From assembly GCA_019417975.1 (NCBI GenBank), contig DYCT01000048.1, positions 2,317 to 10,039 of the forward strand: a stretch of DNA of 7,723 nucleotides, given 5' to 3'. Under the pieces are notes generated by a model that was not told the DNA's origin, did no database searches, and was given only the letters and a program-made list of their open reading frames with translations. Below, in pieces: positions 1 through 4,943 of this stretch. The first letter of the stretch is position 1. Each line of letters opens with the position of its first letter. The translations under genes were made by a program, and so were the position numbers. Origin of the DNA: Bacteroides sp. (GTDB lineage Bacteria > Bacteroidota > Bacteroidia > Bacteroidales > Bacteroidaceae).

Positions 1-1
1 T

Positions 2-429
2 ACTTCTACATATTACGTTTGGATAGGTGGCTCATGTGATTATGGCCATAAAGAACGAACTGGTGGTGCTGCCGTTGTGATTGAGACAACGGCAGCATCA
101 TCAACCGTGATGTAATCAGCGACCTACACACCACGGAGTTCCGAATGATGCTAACCCTCATGATCAAGGTAATGCAGGAAATCCCGGAAGGTTCTGACAT
201 CCTTTTCCTGACCAACGCTGCCTATATTCAGAACTTTGACAAGACTCCGACTGCAAAGTCTGCAAATCCGGACTTGATACTACAATGCATCGAGGAAAAG
301 AAGAGACACAACTCCGTTGGAGTCAAAATTGTACAATATCATAAAAGTCCATTGCTTATGGAGACACATGATATGGCTACAGAAGCAATGGCTAAAACAA
401 GGAAGGAGTTTCATCATGACTGCAAATGA
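2..429 (+). pseudogene. RNase H-like protein, 5'-truncated by window edge, frameshifted
   Basis: Two reading frames together give an RNase H-like fold. The first (from position 2) reads VWIGGSCDYG then GGAAVVIE. The second takes over at about 85 and reads DNGSIINRDVISDL, TTEFRMML, ILFLTNAAYIQNF and finally METHDMATEAM. These correspond in order to the RNase HI blocks (strand 1 xDGS, TTNxRMEL, xxTDSxYV, NxxaDxLA). The frames join by re-reading one base near 83-87, so the gene is probably broken by a 1-nt deletion or carries an assembly error. Three of the four DEDD metal ligands are replaced (DGS to GGS, E to M in RMM, D to N in TNA); only the last Asp (HD) remains. The protein is therefore unlikely to cleave RNA-DNA hybrids even if intact, and may be a non-catalytic nucleic-acid-binding relative. 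The true start lies outside the window. The 3' end overlaps the next gene by 14 nt, suggesting a shared operon. The RNase H assignment is by motif recognition only. Confidence 0.6.
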
Positions 430-628
430 ACAAGCATTATTGGCACAAATGCAAGACCTTGGATATTCTCATGGTCTTTGCATTACGGCATTACAAATCC
501 TATCCCAAGACAAGTTGGCTGTCAGCGACATGCTTGCCTTTATCTATGACGAACAACCCTCAGAAGAGGACTTTATCAAGGAAATGGCAAGAATGTGTGA
601 AGCCAATAGTTGGGACACCATCGGTTAA
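416..628 (+). CDS. Small acidic protein of unknown function (70 aa)
   Basis: The start at 416 is chosen because a good ribosome binding site (GGAAGGAG, about 400-407) lies just upstream. It overlaps the end of the RNase H-like frame by 14 nt, which implies translational coupling. The protein begins MTANEQALLAQMQDLGYSHG and ends with the acidic helix-rich stretch EQPSEEDFIKEMARM. It has no membrane segment or signal peptide. The first 45 residues (MxxLGYSxxxxxxALxxL...VSDMLAFIYD) look like a small three-helix bundle and vaguely recall UBA-like folds, but this is only an impression. I do not recognise the family and assign no function. Its position in a cluster of small genes behind a decaying RNase H-like gene fits accessory cargo of a conjugative element. 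Confidence 0.6.
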   Translation: MTANEQALLAQMQDLGYSHGLCITALQILSQDKLAVSDMLAFIYDEQPSEEDFIKEMARMCEANSWDTIG

Positions 629-837
629 GGTACGAATATAATAATCCTGTAGAAGCATTGAGAAATTTGCCATACAAACATATAGTCAGACGATTATCTT
701 ATGATTATCTATCTGTCTCGTCTGAAATCGTTATGCTTGTCACCATGCCACCATGCGCCCAAAAAGGCGATGATGACACGAAAGACAAAGTAGATGATAA
801 TTATATCAATAAATTCGTTCATAAGCTTGATTTTTAG
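610..837 (+). CDS. Possible small hypothetical protein (up to 75 aa)
   Basis: This open frame overlaps the end of the preceding gene and can only begin at a non-ATG codon (TTG at 610); the next ATG lies deep in the frame. The translation contains YNNPVEALRNLPYKHIVRR and a charged tail (GDDDTKDKVDDNYINKF), and the codon use looks protein-like. There is no clear ribosome binding site, so it would depend on coupling to the upstream gene. It ends nine bases before the stop of the convergent SLOG gene. It could be a real small gene, the remnant of a larger one whose 5' part was lost, or a chance frame. I recognise no domain. Confidence 0.3.
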   Translation: MGHHRLRYEYNNPVEALRNLPYKHIVRRLSYDYLSVSSEIVMLVTMPPCAQKGDDDTKDKVDDNYINKFVHKLDF

Positions 838-845
838 TGTGTTAC

Positions 846-1342
846 TCAATACACATTAACTACGGGGATGCCCAAATGATTGGCTTTCTTGAAAGTGTAG
901 TATGTTCCACCTTTCTCTCGTCCATCATAGAATGCTATGAGAAGGGAAACATTTTCCACCATAAACTCATCTCTATCAAGAAAACATCTTGTATAATAGC
1001 GTTCTGATAGAATTAACACCTCGTCTGCCGAAGCTATCAAATTCTCATAAACTATCTTATCATTAGCACTGAACCTATCTGCCTGACCTCTGAAAGGAAT
1101 GGCGGCTGTCAGCGTCATTCCAGGACATGACGATTTCAATGACTGCACTATCTGTGCTGCCATAAGGTCTATGCCTATGGCAAATCCCGAAATAAAATTA
1201 CTGATGCCATGCTTATAAGCTTCAAGTATAGCCTTAGTCAATCGTTCTTTTATTAGCCCTTTTGTGAGAAGTTATAGAAGCGATGTCCTGTAAAGGCTGC
1301 CGAAGCAGCCTTAGCGAATTTTGTTTTGTTCATTCTTTTCAT
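846..1342 (-). pseudogene. SLOG/DUF1273 (YpsA-like) protein split by a -1 frame change
   Basis: The 5' frame starts at 1342 (MKRMNKTKFAKAASAAFTGH), overlapping the stop of the upstream phosphoribosyltransferase as AATGA, and reaches a TAA at 1255-1253. The downstream frame continues the protein as GLIKERLTKAILEAYKHG to the stop at 846. Joined by a -1 shift, the product is about 165 residues, normal for the DUF1273/YpsA branch of the SLOG (DprA/LOG-like Rossmann) superfamily. Family marks are FTGHR at 17-21, the glycine loop SGFAIGID at 52-59, and LIAFYDGREKGGT near the C terminus. SLOG proteins bind nucleotide-type ligands; the ligand of this branch is not established. The shift coincides with the heptamer A-AAG-GGC (1262-1256), directly followed by the zero-frame stop. 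It may be programmed frameshifting, a one-base deletion in the A4G3 run, or a sequencing error. A TTG at 1241 could also start a 131-aa C-terminal part. Confidence 0.7.
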
Positions 1343-1920
1343 TGCTGTACGTATTTGTATGATGTCTTGCCGAGAAATATGCCATTTGTCACACGTGCCC
1401 CGACTTGTTCCAATTTAGCGGTGTAGTCACAAAACGATGTGCCGGTAGTAACTACATCATCCCAAATGCAGACTATCTTGTTTTTGAAGAAGTTAGCATC
1501 CACCTCGATATTATTCTTTTCCTTCAGACGCTTTGCTCGCTCTTCTTTCTTGACTTTAGTACCATGAACTGCGGTACGTTCACCAATAACCTTGACATGA
1601 GAAAAGCCGTCTATTGCTCCCGAAAAACGGCAAACAAGTTCTGAGAAGTTCTTATTTCTTGCCTCGTTACGCTCTTGACTGCTTGCAGGAACACAAGAGA
1701 AAACGACATTACGAACCTTGCGACCGATTTTTTTCACAAGCATCTTTGCTACGCACTTTGCCACCTCAGTATGGTTGCGACCATCCTTAAAGTCAAAGAT
1801 GACTTGGCGGTCAAAGAATGCATCCATACCAATATTTTTGATGCGTACCGGATAATAGCGGAAAAAGCTGCTCAACTCCTTATCCTCTTGTCCCTTGATG
1901 TAAACCTGTACCATGTTCAT
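1339..1920 (-). CDS. ComF-like phosphoribosyltransferase (193 aa)
   Basis: The PRPP-binding signature of type I phosphoribosyltransferases is clear at residues 150-162 (VCIWDDVVTTGTS): a hydrophobic strand, two acidic residues and the TTGTS phosphate loop. Upstream, FSCVPASSQERNEARN at 74-89 matches the position of the ComF-type strand and RxxRN segment. The zinc-binding cysteines of full ComF are not visible, so this is a stand-alone catalytic-type domain. The family transfers phosphoribose to or from bases; the substrate cannot be read from the sequence, and some members are regulatory or DNA-uptake related. The start at 1920 gives MNMVQVYIKG; the second Met at 1914 is an alternative. The stop overlaps the start of the SLOG gene, and the DUF2958 gene lies 68 nt upstream in the same direction, so the three probably form one operon. 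A PRTase next to a nucleotide-binding SLOG protein suggests nucleotide metabolism or signalling, which is inference. Confidence 0.8.
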   Translation of the reverse strand: MNMVQVYIKGQEDKELSSFFRYYPVRIKNIGMDAFFDRQVIFDFKDGRNHTEVAKCVAKMLVKKIGRKVRNVVFSCVPASSQERNEARNKNFSELVCRFSGAIDGFSHVKVIGERTAVHGTKVKKEERAKRLKEKNNIEVDANFFKNKIVCIWDDVVTTGTSFCDYTAKLEQVGARVTNGIFLGKTSYKYVQQ

Positions 1921-1988
1921 AGCCGTTGTTTTTTAAATTTCTTGGTAAGTAGCAGCCGGCAGCCACTACCCATCAAGAATGTTTTGTA

Positions 1989-2372
1989 TCAATCGTAAAA
2001 TCTGTTTAGGAACGACTGCAATTCTCCGTCTTGGATTGCAGAAAGTTTACATGGTTGGAAAGCCTTTTCCTGCTCTACCATGATTGTACCGAGTCCGTAC
2101 TTGGATGCGTCCAAAGCCACACTTGCCATTTCGTTGGCTGATATGTAGCCGTACTCCGTTTCTGCCAAACCTACGATGATGCCGAAAAGAACAAAATCGT
2201 CGTACTCTCGCTGTCCTTCAAGAATGTACCAACGTGCACTGCCGATGAAAAACACTGCAATGCAAAGAGCATCCTTCTTCTTACTATCCTGTGAATAAAG
2301 CGGATAGTCCTTCATTGCCTTCTCCAAGTCAGGAGTAATCAGGCGGTTGTTGTAATCTGTTGCCATAGTCAT
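1989..2372 (-). CDS. DUF2958 domain protein (127 aa)
   Basis: The order of motifs fits DUF2958: LITPDLEKAMKDYPLYSQD near the N terminus, then CIAVFFIGSARWYILEG, then DDFVLFGIIVGLAETEYGYI, and finally a short strand before QEKAFQPCKL. This family of about 100-130 residues is widespread on plasmids and integrative elements, and its biochemical role is unknown. No signal peptide or membrane helix is evident. The ATG at 2372 is preceded by an AAAGGGAG element (about 2385-2392 on the complementary strand), which supports this start over the second Met six bases downstream. A small stem-loop (AGTCC-TTTC-GGACT, 2399-2412) lies in the leader. It is the first gene of the minus-strand operon with the phosphoribosyltransferase and SLOG genes. 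Confidence 0.75.
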   Translation of the reverse strand: MTMATDYNNRLITPDLEKAMKDYPLYSQDSKKKDALCIAVFFIGSARWYILEGQREYDDFVLFGIIVGLAETEYGYISANEMASVALDASKYGLGTIMVEQEKAFQPCKLSAIQDGELQSFLNRFYD

Positions 2373-2504
2373 AAAAATTATTTTTCTCCCTTTCGTTAAG
2401 TCCTTTCGGACTGGGACCGGGAAGATTTTTCTGCTTTACAAAGTGCGTCAAAGGCAATAGAGCAAGTCTGATGTGAAGAATACTCTTTTCATGGAAAAGG
2501 AAGA

Positions 2505-2720
2505 TTGTTCACAAAGCACGACTTGCCATTTGCCAAAAGGCGCGATAACTTTGCAGAAAAAGAATCCCGTAACCCCAAGGGCGACACGGCATCAAAGACT
2601 ATAAGTCTCAGTAAGAAGGAACAGAGACAAAAGGTATTGTCAGAATGGATAAAACAGCTGGGTGGGAATAGTCCTAAGCATCAACAGCCGGTACGACAAT
2701 TAGAGAACTCTCCAAAATGA
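2505..2720 (+). CDS. Small basic hypothetical protein (71 aa)
   Basis: The frame runs from a TTG at 2505 and contains LPFAKRRDNFAEKESRN, a run of polar residues, then the basic helix LSKKEQRQKVLSEWIKQLGG and a Pro/Gln-rich tail. Codon use looks coding, but no ATG is available in this frame and no strong ribosome binding site is visible, so the start is uncertain; the frame is open back to a TGA at 2469. It diverges from the DUF2958 operon. Its stop overlaps ATGA with a following ATG at 2717 that opens only a 12-codon stub (MTKEERAEQSV), as if a coupled downstream gene had been cut off where the repeat region begins. I do not recognise the family. Confidence 0.4.
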   Translation: MFTKHDLPFAKRRDNFAEKESRNPKGDTASKTISLSKKEQRQKVLSEWIKQLGGNSPKHQQPVRQLENSPK

Positions 2721-2814
2721 CAAAGGAAGAACGTGCCGAGCAAAGTGTTTAGTTTTGCCTGGCACCTTCTGACTAAGGCATGGAGGAATGTTCTCGTCGT
2801 ACCTTTGGCAGAGT

Positions 2815-2859
2815 GTTATTCTTTCGTAAGTCGATACAATCGACCTGCGTAAGAATAAC
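2815..2859. other. Long intergenic hairpin
   Basis: Arms GTTATTCTT (2815-2823) and AAGAATAAC (2851-2859) pair perfectly. An inner stem GTCGAT/ATCGAC closes on the 3-nt loop ACA at 2835-2837, and several of the intervening bases also pair. The structure is about 45 nt long. It is not followed by a T-run in either direction, so an intrinsic terminator is unlikely. A TACCTTTG box at 2800-2807 lies just upstream on the plus strand and could be a promoter -7 element for a short structured RNA, but no good -33 box is seen. It may instead be a protein-binding palindrome or a recombination relic. Confidence 0.4.
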
Positions 2860-2890
2860 TTTATGACAAACTGTTAATGCCTATGGGACT

Positions 2891-2915
2891 ATGGTGTGGG
2901 GCTGAGCATTATAAG
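2891..2915 (+). repeat. Partial tail of a third repeat copy
   Basis: The sequence ATGGTGTGGGGC followed by AGCATTA recurs at 2891, 3324 and 3768, spacings of 433 and 444 bases. The first occurrence has no recognisable repeat body to its left, so it appears to be the right-hand end of a copy whose remainder was deleted or has diverged. It shows that the array once extended further left, towards the truncated ORF at 2717. Confidence 0.55.
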
Positions 2916-2950
2916 TGTTTTTTCATTATGTTGATAAAAAGCTACTCTCA

Positions 2951-3390
2951 TTATCGTATGAGGCTTTAAAGTGTATTCATGTACACATTAACACACGGAC
3001 ATATGTATTCACGTCCACATGAATACATTGAAACAACGGGATTATTCAGAATGATGACAAAATGAAAATTAATATATTATAATAAAAGGTGAAAGGGAGG
3101 GGAATGAAGGGTGTTGCTGTGAGCCAGTGCACCTTTTCAACGAATGGACATGCAGTAGTGTCAAACTGAATAAGTGGGAACCGCTTGCGTCCCACCTACT
3201 CAGTTTGTAAGATACCGTATGTCGCTTCGTGGTGCACCTTCCTGCTGAAGGACTTTGCTCTTAAGTTACGCTCTGCTGACATAAATGCAAAGACTTTCAG
3301 GTGGAACTCCTGTAGCATCCTTCATGGTGTGGGGCGAAGCATTACAACTATATTTCCCAAGAAGTATAATACCCAAAAGGCTGAAATTCA
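2951..3390 (+). repeat. Tandem ~440-bp repeat, copy 1
   Basis: This copy runs from TTATCGTATGAGG to just before the next TTATCGTATAAGG. It contains, in order, an 11-bp inverted repeat (TGTATTCATGT at 2972-2982, ACATGAATACA at 3017-3027), an A+T-rich divergent stretch, a core (3113-3224) identical to copy 2, a moderately conserved right part, and the ATGGTGTGGGG tail at 3324. The frame opening at 3185 is not a convincing gene: it has only a TTG start inside the hairpin, and differences between the two copies fall in all codon positions, mostly changing the amino acid. Confidence 0.8.
3113..3237. other. Invariant core with 44-nt stem-loop (copy 1)
   Basis: Positions 3113-3224 are identical to 3557-3668 in copy 2. 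Within them, 3163-3206 form a stem-loop: AAACTGA, two half-matched positions, and GTGGGA pair with TCCCAC and TCAGTTT around a 10-nt loop. The two imperfect pairs are A-C on the plus strand but G-U on the minus strand, so a minus-strand RNA would have a continuous 17-bp stem. An outer pair GTGCACC (3127-3133) and GGTGCAC (3231-3237) encloses it. This could be a structured RNA, a site for a recombinase or another DNA-binding protein, or part of a small non-autonomous element. Confidence 0.5.
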
Positions 3391-3795
3391 TTATCGTATA
3401 AGGTTTCAAAGTGTATTCATGTACACAAGTACACACTAAAACATGTATATACGTATTCACGTCCACATGAATACATTAAATTATCAAGAATAGCCAAGAT
3501 GATTATAAGAGAAAGCCTATATATTATAAAAGGAGAAAGGGAGGGAAATGAAGGATGTTGCTGTGAGCCAGTGCACCTTTTCAACGAATGGACATGCAGT
3601 AGTGTCAAACTGAATAAGTGGGAACCGCTTGCGTCCCACCTACTCAGTTTGTAAGATACCGTATGTCGTTTCGTGGTGTACCTTCCTGCTGTATAATTTT
3701 GCTCTTACGTCACACTCTGCTGACATAAATGCAAAGTCTTTCAGGTGGAACTCCAGTAGCATCTTTTATGGTGTGGGGCAAAGCATTATAAAGAC
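3391..3795 (+). repeat. Tandem ~440-bp repeat, copy 2
   Basis: This copy has the same internal order as copy 1: an 11-bp inverted repeat (3412-3422 and 3465-3475), a divergent A+T-rich part, the invariant core (3557-3668), the right part, and the tail at 3768. After AAAGCATTATAAAGAC the similarity fades, and the leader of the downstream regulator begins within 100 bases. The frame starting at 3629 is rejected as a gene for the reasons given for copy 1. The right boundary is approximate. Confidence 0.8.
3557..3681. other. Invariant core with 44-nt stem-loop (copy 2)
   Basis: The stem-loop at 3607-3650 is base-for-base the same as in copy 1. The outer arm in this copy reads GGTGTAC (3675-3681) instead of GGTGCAC, a C-to-T change that keeps pairing with GTGCACC as a G-U wobble in a plus-strand RNA. 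The surrounding sequence has changed far more, so this block is either constrained or recently homogenised. Confidence 0.5.
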
Positions 3796-3889
3796 TTATA
3801 TAATGAGCAAGGCCACTACATTTTATATAAATATTGCATGTTCATACCATTTTATAACGACTACGCAAAAAGATTTCGTTTCATTTTTG

Positions 3890-3897
3890 TACCTTTG
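3890..3897 (+). promoter_or_regulatory. Bacteroidota-type promoter -7 box
   Basis: TACCTTTG matches the TAnnTTTG consensus of the main sigma factor in this phylum. The region 19-21 bases upstream is T-rich (ATTTCGTTTC) but lacks an exact TTTG. Transcription would begin near 3904 and run through the small ORF at 3948, the hairpin leader, and the regulator gene at 4266. The ten bases 3889-3898 (GTACCTTTGC) also fit the GTANNTTTGC core used by CTnDOT-type integrases, so an attachment-site reading cannot be excluded. Confidence 0.5.
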
Positions 3898-3947
3898 CAC
3901 GCAAATTAGACAAAGAAATAAAAGAAACAAGAAAAATCCTATACGGA

Positions 3948-4103
3948 ATGAGACTTTATATGCACATAACATCACAATCATTCGTTCAGAGTTATCGAAG
4001 CTTTGAACGGAATAGTTATGTACATACATCAAGTACATCAGATACAGCCGGTATAGGATTTCCACATCATTATTCGCATAGTTATTTCTATCGGGTATCA
4101 TAA
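3948..4103 (+). CDS. Possible leader peptide, Ser/His/Tyr-rich (51 aa)
   Basis: An ATG frame of 52 codons begins about 45 bases after the predicted transcription start and ends 36 bases before the first hairpin of the regulator's leader. The product starts MRLYMHITSQSF and is rich in Ser, Tyr and His, with a concentrated run near its end (PHHYSHSYFY). It has no recognisable domain, no hydrophobic segment and no strong ribosome binding site. The position and clustered codons recall leader peptides that sense translation speed in transcription attenuation, but the ORF may be fortuitous. Confidence 0.3.
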   Translation: MRLYMHITSQSFVQSYRSFERNSYVHTSSTSDTAGIGFPHHYSHSYFYRVS

Positions 4104-4139
4104 CAGCGTGCCCCACAGAGAACACAGATAATATTGAAG

Positions 4140-4246
4140 AGTTGGAGTTTCCTTGCCGGGAGAATCCAACTTTTTCTTTTTAGCCAAATGCTTGGCTTCA
4201 GCTCTGACATGACGAGAAAAAGTTGGATGAAATCCAACCATTTTTT
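4140..4246 (+). promoter_or_regulatory. Candidate attenuator leader with alternative hairpins
   Basis: Four segments can pair in exclusive ways. Segment 1 AGTTGGA (4140-4146) pairs with segment 2 TCCAACT (4165-4171), followed by a T-rich run to 4181: a terminator. Segment 2 extended (4164-4176) pairs perfectly over 13 bp with segment 3 (4216-4228): an antiterminator. Segment 3 (GTTGGAT, 4222-4228) pairs with segment 4 (ATCCAAC, 4232-4238), followed by TTTTTT at 4241-4246: a second terminator. A further hairpin AGCCAA-ATGC-TTGGCT lies at 4183-4198. Alternatively these are simply two intrinsic terminators, one of which (4216-4238) would also work on the minus strand. Confidence 0.5.
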
Positions 4247-4265
4247 ACGTTTAAATGAAAGAACT

Positions 4266-4679
4266 ATGCCAGCAAATAAGAATGCCTTAATAAGGTACAA
4301 AACTATAGACAACTGTTTGAGAAACAGATATAGAAGATGGACTCTCGATGATCTTGTGGAGGCATGTAGCGATGCACTCTACGACATGGAGGGAATCACC
4401 AAAGGAGTATGCGCCAGAACTGTTCAGATGGACATACAGATTATGAGATCTGACAAACTGGGCTATAATGCTCCTATCGAAGTTTATGATAGAATATACT
4501 ACAGATACGCTGATCCAGAATATTCTATCACTGAAATGCCTTTATCCATAGAGGACTGCAAGCTGATAAAGAAAGCTATTATTCTTCTTGAAAACAAGAA
4601 GGATAAGAATAACGAAGACACCATCCAGGTGCTAAACAAGGTACAGGACAGGCTCAAATCTATTCTGAACTTCGTGTAA
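4266..4679 (+). CDS. Short WYL-type regulator N-terminal half, no WYL domain (137 aa)
   Basis: The start at MPANKNALIRYKTIDNCL matches how Bacteroidota WYL-type transcription regulators usually begin. The frame is open back to 4134, but that part runs through the hairpin leader and is not protein-like. Residues about 1-75 form the helix-turn-helix region (RRWTLDDLVEACSDAL, then CARTVQMDIQIMRSDKLGYN), followed by the conserved linker EVYDRIYYRYADPEYSI and helices LSIEDCKLIKKAIILL. Full-length relatives continue to roughly 300 residues with a WYL ligand-sensing domain. Here the protein ends after helix KVQDRLKSILNFV, and no WYL remnant is seen in the 100 bases downstream. It may be a dedicated short DNA-binding protein or an old truncation. 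The long hairpin leader suggests control by premature termination. Its targets are unknown; the neighbouring repeats and tRNA array are candidates only by position. Confidence 0.75.
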   Translation: MPANKNALIRYKTIDNCLRNRYRRWTLDDLVEACSDALYDMEGITKGVCARTVQMDIQIMRSDKLGYNAPIEVYDRIYYRYADPEYSITEMPLSIEDCKLIKKAIILLENKKDKNNEDTIQVLNKVQDRLKSILNFV

Positions 4680-4736
4680 GGATAAAGGATGGAATTATGA
4701 ACGAACATCAACGAAACATCGTCTTACAAGAAAACT

Positions 4737-4780
4737 GAAAGGCTTCTTTTCAAGCAAAATTGTCTGAAGAGAAGCCTTTC
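4737..4780. terminator. Terminator hairpin between regulator and tRNA array
   Basis: An 11-bp perfect stem, GAAAGGCTTCT (4737-4747) and AGAAGCCTTTC (4770-4780), closes on a 22-nt loop. On the minus strand it is followed by AGTTTTCTTG, a usable U-rich tail, only a few bases after the last tRNA. It most likely ends the tRNA transcript and may also serve the regulator gene from the other side. Confidence 0.65.
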
Positions 4781-4785
4781 TTATG

Positions 4786-4860
4786 TGGAGCTTCAAGTAG
4801 GATTCGAACCTACGACCTGCTCATTACAAGTGAGCTGCACTACCACTGTGCTATTGAAGC
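4786..4860 (-). tRNA. tRNA-Thr(TGT)
   Basis: The cloverleaf is complete: acceptor GCTTCAA pairs with TTGAAGC, the D-stem is GCAC/GTGC, the anticodon stem GCTCA/TGAGC encloses CTTGTAA (anticodon TGT), and the T-arm is GTAGG-TTCGAAT-CCTAC. The discriminator is T and the CCA end is encoded, the only member of the array for which this is so. It is the last gene of the array, just before the terminator hairpin. Confidence 0.93.
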
Positions 4861-4864
4861 CTTT

Positions 4865-4939
4865 GGGAGTTTGATGGGGATCGAACCCACGACCACCAGA
4901 GCCACAACCTGGCACTCTACCAACTGAGCTACAAACTCC
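4865..4939 (-). tRNA. tRNA-His(GTG)
   Basis: The acceptor GAGTTTG pairs with CAAACTC. The extra 5' G (G-1) is encoded opposite discriminator C73, the identity mark of bacterial tRNA-His. The anticodon stem CCAGG/TCTGG encloses TTGTGGC (anticodon GTG), and the T-arm is GTGGG-TTCGATC-CCCAT. CCA is not encoded. It lies 4 nt from the Thr gene. Confidence 0.92.
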
Positions 4940-4943
4940 ATAT

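Noticed and set aside
838..855. Small hairpin between the convergent operons
   Set aside because: It has only five base pairs and no T-run, too weak to call a terminator.
3185..3439. Open frame in repeat copy 1 (84 codons)
   Set aside because: It has only a TTG start inside the stem-loop, and differences from copy 2 are mainly amino-acid changing, so there is no sign of coding selection.
2951..3795. CRISPR array
   Set aside because: There are only two long units of about 440 bases, without short regular repeats and unique spacers, and no cas genes are present.
3629..4006. Open frame in repeat copy 2 (125 codons)
   Set aside because: Same reasons as copy 1; its 3' half runs through the promoter and leader of the regulator and is not protein-like.
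3823..4125. Minus-strand frame of 100 codons opposite the leader ORF
   Set aside because: It crosses the promoter and leader region, has no ribosome binding site or recognisable motif, and is likely a shadow in A+T-rich DNA.
4134..4265. N-terminal extension of the WYL-type regulator to 4134
   Set aside because: The extra 44 residues translate the terminator-like hairpins, and relatives start at the MPANK-type sequence.
4697..4738. 13-codon frame after the regulator (MNEHQRNIVLQEN)
   Set aside because: It is too short and unsupported; it merges into the terminator stem.
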